Origin: Corydoras sp. C115
Lineage: Eukaryota; Chordata; Actinopteri; Siluriformes; Callichthyidae
Assembly (NCBI GenBank): GCA_019802505.1
Contig: JAFMOC010000502.1
Coordinates: forward strand, 272,501-336,500
Length of the DNA stretch: 64,000 bases
Direction: 5' to 3'
The position numbers and the translations under genes are program-made. Numbering within the stretch: the first letter of the stretch is position 1; each line of letters starts with the position of its first letter. Below the pieces are notes generated by a model. That model saw only the letters and a list, made by a program, of their open reading frames with translations. It had not been told where the DNA came from and searched no databases. Positions 12,264-47,945 of this stretch are shown here, in pieces.

Positions 12264-15200
12264 ACGTTCAGGACCTGTGTGTTACAGGCCGATTCAGAAG
12301 AGTCCAGAGAGTCTTGGATGAGAATGATACAGAACATCAGTGTCATGACAACTGAAGCACATTTTTCTGATAAATGTTTGTTCACATTTCCACTTTTCAG
12401 ACTGTAAAGCGTTTGTTATACACAATCACAGATTTCTACATCCTTTCATTCATTTATTCATTCATTCATTCATTCATTATCTTCAGCTTTATCCTCTATT
12501 AGGGTCGCGGGGGGGTTCCCCATGCCCATCCAGGGGAGAACGTCTCGGGCGCTGGGCAGATACACCCACGACAGGGTGGCAATCTATCACTGGACACACA
12601 CTCACTCACACACACGCACTCTATATGGGGCAATTTGGAGAACTCAATTGATTGATCCATGTTTTTGGACTGTGGGAGAAAACCGGAGAACCCGGAGGAA
12701 ACTCACGCGGACACGGGGAGAACATGGAAAATCAACCCAGATGGGGATTCGAACCGGGAATCCCTAGCGCTGAGAGAACATGCCAAACCACTAAGCCACC
12801 GTGCCACCCATTTCTACATCCTCTAAAATGGAATTAAGGTATTTATTTGAACATTAGAGGAGATGCAGATGTTTATGGGCGCAGACTGACGCACACTTAC
12901 ACAAAAGAAAACTACAAAGACAGATTCTGTTTGACCGCAGTGACCATCACCAGTCATCTAAATCTAAATGTCTCACTCTGTACAGGTTTGTTCCACATGC
13001 GCTACATTAAAGGCCGTGTGCTGAACAGAGGAGCGCACGGAGCCGTCATTAAAGCCACTCGGGTGTTCGACAAAAAAAAGGTAAACTGACAAAAGATTGA
13101 CTTTATAATACTTTATATTATGACCATATTATATATATTTTTTTATATTATACTTTACATTATGACTTTATAATCTTATAATAAATACATTCAAACCAAG
13201 TGAGATCCACCAGCCTCTAGTTCCACAGATACAGATATGATATATATATATTTTTAAATATTTTATTAGGAGAAAGGGAAAGTCAGCACAATGCAACATC
13301 ACATTTATATACAGAATACCTTCACAACTTTCCCCATTTTTCCACCACACATCAAACAAGTTTTATAATAGAACACACACAAAAACAGAAGTGTACCGCA
13401 ACCACCCCATCCCAGCTCACCACAACCAACACGCACAGTGCCAATAGCAATAGCTACAGAAAAGCCACAACACTTGTATGGAAGCACACATTTAACCAGG
13501 TAATACTTTTAAGTTGGAAAAATATGATATAAAGGGCTGCCATTACAGATATATCTTTAACTATTAATAAAACTTTCTGCATGTAAATGTTTAAAGATCA
13601 TTTAGCCAACAATCTCATCAGTGACATTAACATCTCATTATTCATTCATTCATTCATTCATTCATTATCTCCCGCTTTATCCTCTATTAGGGTCGTGGTG
13701 GGGTTCCCCATGCCCATCCAGGGGAGAACGTCTCGGGCGCTGGGCAGATAGACCCAGAACAGGGCGCCAATCCATCGCTGGGCACACACTCACTCACTCA
13801 CACACACTCTATATGGGGCAATTTTGAGAATTCAATTGACTTGAACCGAGTGGCTCATGGGTCAATAGGTGCTTTTACCACCTGACAACGATTATGGTTC
13901 GTGGAACCCCAAAGGAACTTTGCAGCTTGGGTTGTAAGTTGCTACACAGCGGGTGATCAGTGTGTAAGATGCTCACAGATGGCATTTTTAATTATTCATT
14001 CATTCCTTCATTATCTCCCGCTTTATCCTCTATTAGGGTCGCGGTGGGGTTCCCCATGTCCATCCAGGGGAGAACGTCTCGGGCGCTGGGCAGACACACC
14101 CAGGACAGGGCGCCAATCCATCGCTGGGCACACACTCACTCACACAGACACACACACTCTATATGGGGCAATTTTTTGAGAACTCAGTTGACTTGATCCA
14201 TGTTTTTGGACTGTGGGAGGAAACCGGAGAACCCGGAGGAAACCCACGCAGACACGGGGAGAACATGGAAACTCCACCCAGATGGGGATTCGAACCGGGA
14301 ATCCCTAGCGCTGAGAGGCGAACGTGCTAACCACTAAGCCACCGTGCCGCCATCTCATTATTCAGACTTATTTTATTAAAAGTTGTAGTTATTGTCCTCA
14401 GTATGGCTTCATCTATAAGACACTAAACCACGGATTCAAATGAACTGCATGTGAGACTACATTTCTTTTTGTTGAAGTTCATATCTAAAACACACTTGTA
14501 TGAATTAAACAGAAATGAAAGTTATTCTCCATGTAGAACTTCTAATGAACATCTTCATGGTTACATTGAAGTTTTAGTTTTTTTCTTTTTTTACATCAAT
14601 AGGTTGTCTTGAAAATTGTAACCAAGACAAGCAGCATGGTGAGTACAACATGATCAAAATGTATATTTACTGATCAATCACAAAGGGTCTGGAACCCTAA
14701 TCAATCATTCAGCCAGTCCGACTCTCAAACTCATTCATTCATTCATTATCTCTCGCTTTATCCTCTATTAGGGTCCCGGTGGGGTTCCCCATGCCCATCC
14801 GGGGAGAACGTCTCAGACGCTGGGCAGATACACCCAGGACAGGGCGCCCCAATCCATCGCTGGGCACACACTCACTCACACAGACACACTCTATAAGGGG
14901 CAATTTTGAGGATTCAATTGACTTGATCCATGTTTTTGGACTGTGGGAGGAAACCGGAGAACCCGGAGGAAACCCACGCAGACACGGGGAGAACATGGAA
15001 ACTCCACCCAGATGGGGGACTCTCAAACTGTATTATTAAAAAGGATTTGATCTTAATAAGGTGCGAGGGCGTGATGAGCCTGTAGACTGGAGGCAGGTTT
15101 GGAGGGCAGGGCGGGTAAAGGGTTGCACCTGTCTGAGGTGGATTTATCTCTCTCTCTCAGATCCCGGGTTTCTCCACCAGGGGAGCAAAATCAGGGTGAC

Positions 15201-17545
15201 CGGGATCAAACCCATAACACGGCATTTTACTGTCACCAACAGAGTCATTATAGCCTGCAAATACTGGACTAAAGTATTTGCTTGCAATTCACTCCAGATC
15301 TGTCTCTTTTGTTCCGACCCCTTGTCACTGTTCCTGGAGAGAAAGATAATTAGCGCAATCAATCCGACCTGCCTCTAGTCTACAGGCCACGCCCACCACA
15401 GTCTGAACACACTGTAGATGGACGTACATCTGAAAGCTTGTTCAGTGATGTCTTTGTCTCCGCTTTTATCTCAGTCTGGAAACTCGTCCGTACTTCCTGC
15501 AGAGGTGCTGATGCTGGAGGAACTGTCCAAGCCACCATATTGTAAACAGATAGTCAAGCTTCTGGACTGGTTCATCGGGGAGGACTACTACATCATCGTC
15601 ATGGAACAATTTTGTAATTGCATGGCCCTCCACACATTAGTCAGTTACACCCCATTGTCTGAAGAGTCCGCCCGATTCATCATGATGCAGGTGATTAAGG
15701 CGATGCATCACTGCCTCGATCGGGGTGTTCTCCACGGAAACATAAAGGCATCCAACATTCTGTGGAGCACCTGGAATGGACACGTTAAACTCGTAGGCTT
15801 TGGTTCCGCCGTGTTACTTAACTCAGCCCCAGTTTATCGAGGTCAGCGAAATAATTCTATAATCAAAATAAATGCGGTTAGTCTTCAGCATTCAGTCTTT
15901 TTTAAAAAATCTTCCTCTTGTTCTCGTTTATTCAGGCCCGAAGTTATACATGCCTCCTGAGTGGATCACCGAGAAAAGGTTTCACGCTGAGGCAGCCGCA
16001 GTCTGGAGGCTCGGGGTTCTCCTCTATTTCCTACTCTACGGGAAATTTCCGTTTGCAGACAGACGTCAGATCGTTCAAAAGGAACCTACTTTTGCATTTC
16101 ATCACTCTAAAGGTATTCATTCATTCATTCATTCATTATCTCCCGCTTTATCCTCTATTAGGGTCGCGGTGGGGTTCCCCATGCCCATCCAGGGGAGAAC
16201 ATCTTGGGCGCTGGGCAGATAGACCCAGGACAGGGCGCCAATACATGGCTGGGCACACACTCACTCACACAGACACACTCTATATGGGGCAATTTGGAGA
16301 ATTCAATTGACATGATCCATGTTTTTGGACTGTGGGAGGAAACCGGAGAACCCGGAGGAAACCCATGCTGACACGGGGAAAACATGGAAACTCCACCCAG
16401 ATGGGGATTCGAACCGGGAATCCCTAGTGCTGAGAGGAGAACGTACTAACCACTAAGCCACCGTGCCGCCCACTCTAAAGGTAAGAAATAAAAAGACATG
16501 AAACCTAAACATTATTAAATGTTTAAAACAGCCTATCCCGGTGTTCACAGAGCAAATGTCAGGGCAGGTCACCGATACAGAGCGACTGTACACAAAACAT
16601 TCTCTCACACGTCCTACAGTTCTAACTTGTGGGAGGAAAATGACAAAACCACTGTAAACACAGGGGAGAACATACAAACTCTTCTTAAAGAAAAGTACTT
16701 TGGGAACAAACCCACACTCTCAGAACACATGTTAAAATGAACACATTATTTGTTGGTTTGTAACACATCATGTGTAGTTTGTAACACATATCTTGTGTCA
16801 TGTTAATGAACGCATAGATGGGTATGCTGTTATGACACAGGCTTGTGTTAAACTTACTTCAAATAAATGCTTGTTTGGGTATTCATTCATTCATTATCTC
16901 CCGCTTTATCCTCTATTAGGGTCGCGGTGGGGTTCCCCATGCCCATCCAGGGGAGAACGCCTCGGGCGCCGGGCAGACAGACCCAGGACAGGGCGCCAAT
17001 CCATCGCAGTCCAAAAACATGGATCAAGTCAATTGAATTCTCCAAATTGCCCCATATAGAGTGTGTCTGTGTGAGTGAGTGTGTGCCCAGCGATGGATTG
17101 GCGCCCTGTCCTGGGTGTATCTGCCCGGCGCCCGAGATGTTCTCCCCTGGATGGGCATGGGGAACCCCACCGCGACCCTAATAGAGGATAAAGCGGGAGA
17201 TAATGAATGAATGAATGAATGTGTAGAGGCTTTTTATAATTGAATCCAGAAAAATTCCAGAAAACAAACACAACGTTTGTTGACATCACCAAAGCACAAA
17301 AGATGTTTCATTTCCAACACGATTTAAAGAGGGCAGCTAACAAAAATACCCGTTTGAAACATGCCAGCTAAGATGAAATGTTATTTGATGGATGAAGCTG
17401 AGATCGTGTTGTTATTGCTGTCTCTCTAACTCTCACATCACTGAACACAGAGAGCCGCCGGCTGATACAGAGCTGCCTGAACAAAGACCCCAGGAAACGA
17501 CCACACGTTCACGAGCTGCTCCATCAGCAGTGGTTCAATCACTAA
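9685..17545 (+). CDS. PH domain followed by Pim-like pseudokinase (candidate fusion gene)
   Basis: Exons by splice sites: (9685)-9827, 11275-11326, 11987-12087, 12272 to 12339 or 12375, 12986-13080, 14603-14638, 15475-15841, 15936-16112, 17451-17545. Exons 1-4 encode a PH domain close to that of ACAP ArfGAPs: GYLFKRASHVFRTWNR, RWFKIQDYQLIYSKS, GRSFCFQV, CVLQADSEESRESWMRMIQ. Exons 5-9 encode a Pim-type kinase fold of about 256 aa: glycine loop altered (NRGAHGAV), beta-3 lysine kept (VVLK), helix-C glutamate kept (PAEVLML), HRD replaced by HGN (VLHGNIKASN), DFG replaced by GFG (LVGFGSA), then MPPEWI, AAAVWRLGVLLY, KDPRKRP and TAA. Loss of both catalytic Asp residues predicts no phosphotransfer. 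PH domains bind phosphoinositides, so membrane recruitment is plausible. The ATG at 9685 is the first in frame; upstream exons are possible. The exon 4-5 donor is weak in both options, and without that splice the PH frame stops at 12407. Two separate genes (second starting at the ATG near 13000) is the main alternative. The kinase exons are open and phase-consistent, arguing against decay. Confidence 0.75.
9998..10366 (-). mobile_element. V-SINE-like element in intron 1 of the PH/pseudokinase gene
   Basis: Full length with a long (ATTC)n tail, flanked by tgtaaataaaa duplications. Confidence 0.92.
10397..10686 (-). mobile_element. Diverged, shortened V-SINE-like copy
   Basis: Tail and head are recognisable, with several internal deletions. 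Flanked by ctcaaatca. Confidence 0.85.
10768..11119 (-). mobile_element. V-SINE-like copy with alternative 3' module
   Basis: The head and body are normal, but the usual 3' end (cgaccctaatagagg) is replaced by about 50 bases containing two copies of agtggattactgttg. The same module occurs at 22311-22362. Confidence 0.88.
11544..11900 (-). mobile_element. V-SINE-like element with target duplication
   Basis: Full length, flanked by cagtaaatttca on both sides, in intron 2 of the PH/pseudokinase gene. Confidence 0.93.
12202..12262. repeat. (TG)n microsatellite next to a 3' splice site
   Basis: About 30 TG units end within ten bases of the acceptor for PH exon 4 (tgcacgttcag at 12261-12271). The TG run occupies the position of the polypyrimidine tract. 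Confidence 0.95.
12444..12808 (-). mobile_element. V-SINE-like element between the PH and kinase exons
   Basis: Flanked by atttctacatcct duplications. It sits in the intron that joins the PH and pseudokinase halves. Confidence 0.92.
13232..13495 (-). mobile_element. Possible LINE 3' end or old retrosequence
   Basis: On the - strand the segment ends in CTAATAAAATATTTAAAAATA, which resembles the A-rich end of the L1-like piece near 39080. No protein domain is recognisable, so family assignment is tentative. Confidence 0.3.
13645..14350 (-). mobile_element. Composite SINE insertion: full SINE + about 145 bp + 3' half of a second SINE
   Basis: On the - strand: a complete SINE (14350 to 13993), about 145 bases of unrelated sequence, then the 3' part of another SINE (13847 to 13645) ending in (GAAT)n. 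The 14-bp duplication catctcattattca flanks the whole block (13631-13644 and 14351-14364), so it was inserted as one unit. Confidence 0.85.
14732..15017 (-). mobile_element. 5'-truncated V-SINE-like insertion
   Basis: Lacks the tRNA-like head but has a perfect 12-bp duplication gactctcaaact (14720-14731, 15018-15029), as expected for incomplete target-primed reverse transcription. Confidence 0.9.
15061..15396. mobile_element. Probable short DNA transposon with inverted ends
   Basis: The left end contains gcctgtagactggaggcagg and the right end holds its near-exact reverse complement (cctgcctctagtctacaggc), each next to a ggcgtg/cacgcc motif. No transposase frame is seen. Superfamily unknown. 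Confidence 0.55.
16116..16470 (-). mobile_element. V-SINE-like element that duplicated a splice donor
   Basis: Inserted exactly at the 3' end of pseudokinase exon 8. The 13-bp duplication cactctaaaggta spans the exon-intron junction (16103-16115 and 16471-16483). The exon-proximal donor now reads AAAG|GTATTC, while the copy beyond the SINE keeps the stronger AAAG|GTAAGA. Confidence 0.95.
16880..17221. mobile_element. Inverted pair of partial V-SINE copies
   Basis: A - oriented 3' fragment (16880-17006) meets a + oriented fragment (17007-17221) head to head, with (ATTC)n at one outer edge and (GAAT)n at the other. The shared 3' sequences would form a long hairpin. Confidence 0.9.
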
Positions 17546-18090
17546 CTGCTTCAGAGATGGATAAGTATCAGATTACTCTCTGTGTATCAGATTACTCTCT
17601 GTGTTTATCCAACTGGGTCTTATCTGTGTTTGACAAATATTTACAATATTTTATTAAAAATAATGTTTTTATCCACAAGAATTTACATGAACGGTAAAGT
17701 GTTTTGGTCTGATTATTCACCTGTTTCTGTCTAATCTGATCTGATCTGATCTAATAATGTCTGTGGAGTTTTTTACACAGTTAAGACACTGAGATGTTGG
17801 AGAGAGAAGGTCATTCCAGCAGCTGAGCAACCAGAGACAAGGACATGAGAGAGGTCCAGTTTCTGATGGACGTGCTTCACTGATCGACTGAGGGACACGA
17901 CAGACTCCCCGAATTAAAACCATCTGGACCTGCAAGATTTACAAACCCCCCCTCCCTTCATTTTTACAATTCCACTCTGATTTTAAACTCTGGTAATTTA
18001 GACATGTTTTGTGATTTGTACTCCATTCCTGAGGAACTCTGACTCTTTTGTTGTGTTTAAGTTCAAATCAAAGACTAAAATAAATGTACC
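17546..18090. other. 3' flank of the pseudokinase gene
   Basis: Probably 3'UTR and intergenic sequence. AATAAA occurs on + near 18078. No gene is recognised. Confidence 0.4.
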
Positions 18091-18105
18091 TCTGTATACA
18101 TTTTA

Positions 18106-18461
18106 TTCATTCATTCATTCATTATCTCCCGCTTTATCCTCTATTAGGGTCGCGGTGGGGTTCCCCATGCCCATCCAGGGGAGTACGTCTCGGGTGCTGG
18201 GCAGATAGACCCAGGACAGGGCGCCAATCCATCGCTGGGCACACACTCACTCACACAGACACACTCTATATGGGGCAATCTTTGAGAAATCAATTGACTT
18301 GATCCATGTTTTTGGACTGTGGGAGGAAACCGGAGAACCCGGAGGAAACCCACGCAGACACGGGGAGAACATGGAAACTCCACCCAGATGGGGATTCGAA
18401 CCGGGAATCCCTAGCGCTGAGAGGCGAACGTGCTAACCACTAAGCCACCGGCAGTGCCGCC
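18106..18461 (-). mobile_element. V-SINE-like element with target duplication
   Basis: Full length, flanked by gtatacatttta. Confidence 0.93.
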
Positions 18462-18462
18462 C

Positions 18463-19097
18463 GTATACATTTTAGGTTTTTTTTTTAAATAAAAAAAACT
18501 TGTACTGATCTAGGTTACAGTTACTGTTCTAAAGACAGCAGAGTGAGTTAAGTAAACGACGTTATGTTTTTAATGTGATACACATGTGATCTTTTCTGTT
18601 AAAAGACAAATTAAATGCAAATTAAAAACAGAAAACTTTTAAAATGTCACAAACAGGTTTTAAGTTTTAAGTTTGTCATTTACGCTTTTATTCAAGACCT
18701 TTGTGCGATGAAATTCTTGTTGTGAGACTTTGGAATCAAAACTCCACAAAATAAATGTAATTATATTAAAGTCTAAACAAAATTGACATCTACATTTAAT
18801 CTACACAAAATGTACATTATACACAAGTAAGCACAACGTAAAGTGATTAATGTTACTGTGTAAGAACAACAGAACTAACTACACTCTATAATTTTTTTAT
18901 TGAATGTTTATTTAATTGTAATAAATATAATGTACATTAATTATGAGACACTGATAACCAAACTGGCTGAACCAACAGTCTGCAAACTGCAGGAGTCGTC
19001 ACCCACAATAACGAGCTCCTATCTAATTAAGACAGTTATAAGTATTATAAGTATCACAGTGAAAAACAAACAGTTTAAAATGCCAAAATAATAACAC
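18463..19097. other. AT-rich intergenic sequence, nothing recognised
   Basis: No open frame with family motifs and no transposon ends were seen. Confidence 0.4.
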
Positions 19098-19664
19098 TAC
19101 ATTTACATTTACATTTAGTCATTCAGCAGACGCTTTTATCCAAAGCGACTTACAAATGAGAACACCACAAGTCAGAAGCCATGGAGAAAACCAACTATAC
19201 TGTAAATTCATCAAACCTGATTGTTATTCGATGCTGCGCCCCCCCCCTTTTTTTTTTATTTTTATTTTTTTTCTCTACAACAGGTATTTGTTAAAGAGAT
19301 GCGTCTTCAGTAGTTTCTTAAAACTGTTTAGTGATTCTGCCTTACGAACAGAGTTGGGAAGATCGTTCCACCATTTTGCAGTGGTGAACGACACGGAGTG
19401 AGAATGAGCTCCTCGGTGAGGTGGAATCGCCAGGCGGCGATCATCACTGGAGTGAAGAACATAGAACAGTGTCTGTGTAGCTCTTAGTATTTTTGTTTTT
19501 TGTGTCTGTGGTGGAAATCGTTTAGGACCACGTCTGTCCTGGACTCCTTTTTGGATGGGACTGGACTGTCCTCTAATGGACCTCCTACAAATGAGAGACA
19601 ACAAGGTTAAAGGAGCTGTTAGAACTGCGGTCCACAGACATTTGGGACTGTTTTTCTGTAACAT
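19098..19664 (-). mobile_element. 3' end of a CR1/L2-type LINE
   Basis: The open frame 19664-19275 ends with the motif AKWWNDLPNSVRKAES and SFKKLLKTHLF, typical of the C-terminus of L2/Rex1-like reverse transcriptase proteins. It is followed by the 3' end aagtcgctttggataaaagc and (acattt)n. The same 3' end is carried by tRNA-derived SINEs at 23462 and 46240. It is strongly 5'-truncated. Confidence 0.75.
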
Positions 19665-19691
19665 GTCCGGTCTGACTGCTCATCAAATCCC

Positions 19692-19790
19692 ATCGTTAAC
19701 CAATCAGATCAAACTGTTAACCAATCACATCAAACTGTTAACCAATCACATCAAACTGTTAACCAATCACATCAAACTTAACCAATCAGA
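19692..19790. repeat. Short tandem repeat with CCAAT cores
   Basis: Four to five units of about 21 bases (gttaaccaatcacatcaaac). It is diverged at the edges. Confidence 0.8.
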
Positions 19791-19987
19791 TCCTGATTAT
19801 TACATCACGTTACAGCGGGGGGGGGGACCTCAGGTTCTTCTCTGAAGGACAAAAAATATCTGAACCACAAACTGATGGGAATTATATTTAATGAAACTGT
19901 TATAAATTAAATGATATTTAATGAAACTGTTATAAATTAAATGATATTTAATGAAACATAAATTAAATTATATTTAATGAAACTGTT

Positions 19988-20440
19988 TGTTACAGGTGCC
20001 TGTGGCACCTGTCCCTCGTTTCCTCCGTAATTGTCTTCGTTGGGTGATTGGTTGGTTTTGTGCACGTGTTTAGTTCCTTTTGTATTTATTCTGAGTTTTC
20101 CTTCCCTTTGGTGCACGTCTTTATTTTGTGGTTTATATACCCAATGTTACTTTGTTTCGTTTGTTTCCCCTTTCTGTTGGTGTCCCGTCACCAATTTTTA
20201 TTAAATTATACATTTTGGATTTTATCCCGGTGTTTGGACTCTCCTTCCGCGTACAACCAAGGTGCGGCGCTGCGCATCTTCTCCACGTGGGCTGTACTCG
20301 TGGGAACGTTCCTCGCACCCACGCACGCTATATTCCCCGCGTGGTCGGTACCCGGGGAGCGCTCACTAGGCGCGAGCGGCTGAACGCTACACCTCCGCGT
20401 TAGCCGCCCTCCTCCGGGGAAGAACGGACAGTTGGTAACA
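19988..20440. mobile_element. Solo LTR (453 bp) with 5-bp target duplication
   Basis: Begins TGTTAC and ends GTAACA (perfect short inverted ends), with ctgtt duplicated on both sides (19983-19987, 20441-20445). It contains a TATA-like ggtttatata and an A/T-rich ttttattaaa. No internal retroviral or retrotransposon genes remain, as expected after LTR-LTR recombination. A Gypsy-type or related LTR element is likely, but the family is not assigned. Confidence 0.85.
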
Positions 20441-20509
20441 CTGTTATAAATTAAATGATATTTAATGAAACTGTTATAAATTAAATTATATTTAATGAAA
20501 CTGTTATAG

Positions 20510-20860
20510 GGCGGCACGGTGGCTTAGTGGTTATCACGTTCGCCTCTCAGCGCTAGGGATTCCCGGTTCGAATCCCCATCTGGGTGGAATTTCCATGTTC
20601 TCCCCGTGTCTGCGTGGGTTTCCTCCGGGTTCTCCGGTTTCCTCCCACAGTCCAAAAACATGGATCAAGTCAATTGAATTCTCAAAGTTGCCCCATATAG
20701 AGTGTGTCTGTGTGAGTGAGTGTGTGCCCAGCGATGGATTGGCGCCCTGTCCTGGGTTTATCTGCCCAGCGCCCGAAACGTTCTCCCCTGGATGGGCATG
20801 GGGAGCCCCACCGCGACCCTAATAGAGGATAAAGCGGGAGATAATGAATGAATGAATGAA
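20510..20860 (+). mobile_element. V-SINE-like element in the minisatellite
   Basis: Full length. The repeat environment (aaactgttata) provides the apparent target duplication. Confidence 0.92.
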
Positions 20861-20937
20861 AACTGTTATAAAATAAATTATATTTAATGAAACTGTTAAA
20901 AATTAAATGATATTTAATGACACTGTTTTTAACGTAT

Positions 20938-21092
20938 GGCTCAAGTCAATTGAGTTCTCCAAATTGCCCCATATAGAGTGTGTCTGTGTGCGTGTGTGTG
21001 AGTGTGTGCCCAGTGATAGACTGGCACCCTGTCCTGGGTCTATCTGGGTGTAACAAAACAAACCTGCTATAAAACAAAACATTTGACAGCCC
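20938..21092 (+). mobile_element. Partial V-SINE with a foreign end
   Basis: A central-to-3' fragment ends at tctatctgggtg and continues into gtaacaaaacaaacctgcta, which recurs after the SINE piece at 22364-22476. Confidence 0.8.
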
Positions 21093-21405
21093 CCCCCCCC
21101 CCGCAGTATCCCACACTGATTTTACATGTTGATGTGCATCGGTCACTAACGTCGGCCTTTTTACAAGAAATTACTTTTTTATGAAATGTTATGAAGATGT
21201 GCTTGTCCTAATATTCTCAGTACATGTTTCACCAAAAAACATGAGACGTTGAATGTCATGGGTCATGTTACAAAATTAACCAAATGAACATCTGCAGCAG
21301 AAGCAGACAGCTTTGTGAGGTTTTCCTCAGGAATGCGATTTTAACAGGAGAGCTCAAAAACAGCTGTGTTCAGATGTGCAGTGTTACAGATGTAAAGACA
21401 CTTAC

Positions 21406-46558
<25,153 letters not shown>

Positions 46559-46624
46559 TTCCTTTATAAAGACAGAGACCTTGTTAGCATTTAAATCATA
46601 AACAAAGTAAACTTTAATGATAAT

Positions 46625-46762
46625 TCATTCATTCATTCATTTATTATCTTCCGCTTTATCCTCTATTAGGGTCGCAGTGGGGTTCCCCATGCCCATCCAG
46701 GGGAGAACGTTTCGGGCGCTGGGCAGATACACCCAGGACAGGGCGCCAATCCATCGCTGGGC
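46625..46762 (-). mobile_element. 5'-truncated V-SINE-like element
   Basis: Ends at atcgctgggc, flanked by taatgataatt. Confidence 0.9.
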
Positions 46763-46987
46763 ATTAATGATAATTGATCATCTTTAATTAAGGTTTCCTC
46801 ATCTTTAATTAAACTAGTGCACATGTAAGCTCATGTATAGTTTTTTTTAGTCCCAAAATGTTTTGATTTCCAATCAAAACATTGTTAAGAACAGTTGCTA
46901 TTTTTTTAAATTACAAACTAATTACAACTAAAATGGGCTTTCTTGACCAAAATTTAAAATTGTTTTTTTTTACAAAATGATGTTTCC

Positions 46988-47332
46988 GGCGGCACGGTGG
47001 CTTAGTGGTTAGCACGTTCTCCTCTCAGCACTAGGGATTCCCGGTTCAAATCCCCATCTGGGTGGTGTTTCCATGTTCTCCCCGTGTCTGCGTGGGTTTC
47101 CTCCGGGTTCTCCGGTTTCCTCCCACAGTCCAAAAACATGGATCGAGTCAATTGAATTCTTAAAATTGCCCCATATAGAGTGTGTCTGTGTGAGTGAGTG
47201 TGTGCCCAGCGATGGATTGGCGCCCTGTCCTGGGTCTATCTGCCCAGCGCCCGAGACGTTCTGCCCTGGATGGGCATGGGGAACCCCACCGCGACCCTAA
47301 TAGAGGATAAAGCGGGAGATAATGAATGAATG
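46988..47332 (+). mobile_element. V-SINE-like element
   Basis: Full length, flanked by tgtttcc. Confidence 0.92.
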
Positions 47333-47564
47333 ACTGTTGTTTCCAAAACAAAGCGTGTTTTGTTAGTAAAACTATGAAAATAAAGAAAACATGAAACAAA
47401 AGCCAGGGAGTCCTTATTTTTGTACAGAACTGTGTGTTTGTCTTTCTGCACATATACTTTTTATACATTTATTTAAATGAATACCAACATTATTTTAAAT
47501 ATTTCAAAGGACACAAACTTCTGATTCATCTATAAAAAGCTGGATTTTCAGAATATCTAGGCAC

Positions 47565-47612
47565 ACACACACACACACACAGAGAGACACACACACACAC
47601 ACACACACACAC
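47565..47612. repeat. (CA)n microsatellite
   Basis: Two CA runs separated by agagaga. Confidence 0.95.
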
Positions 47613-47860
47613 ACTTCTACATTAACTGCTGTATTAAAGCTTGTTATTATGAATTTAGCTTGATGTTACATCATCAATAAAACAATGTAAAATCTGTAAA
47701 ATCAAGTAGCTCGTGTTGTAGTTAAGGTTAATTTAAACAGTTGTATTTAATGATGACTAAACATGATAGTTTATAGATAGTTTATAGATAGTAAAATACA
47801 GTAGAGTAAAAGAGTAGTAGTACAGTAGCTAAATTATTTCCATAGCAGACGATTCCTTAC

Positions 47861-47945
47861 CTTAAAAGTTTGGAAACAGCAGAAGTGACTGTGAAACTTA
47901 TAAATCTGCGTTCATTAACAGACTTTCTTCTGTCAAAGTGAAAGT
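47861..47945 (-). promoter_or_regulatory. adgrg2: Likely noncoding first exon of adgrg2
   Basis: On the - strand a consensus donor CTTTTAAG|GTAAGG at 47861 would splice to the acceptor before the ATG exon. The 5' limit is not visible and the promoter was not recognised. Confidence 0.4.

Larger units (their letters stand above)
19875..20930. repeat. 31-bp minisatellite split by a solo LTR and a SINE
   Basis: Units built on gaaactgttataaattaaat plus gatatttaat occur at 19890-19987, 20441-20509 and 20861-20930. They are interrupted by an LTR and a V-SINE copy. Confidence 0.85.

Noticed and set aside
15418..15474. ATG at 15418 as the start of a separate kinase gene
   Set aside because: The preceding sequence has an acceptor at 15474, and upstream exons 12986 and 14603 supply the glycine loop and beta-3 Lys in phase.
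20048..20403. 111-aa and 91-aa + frames
   Set aside because: They lie within the solo LTR and show no retroelement protein motifs.
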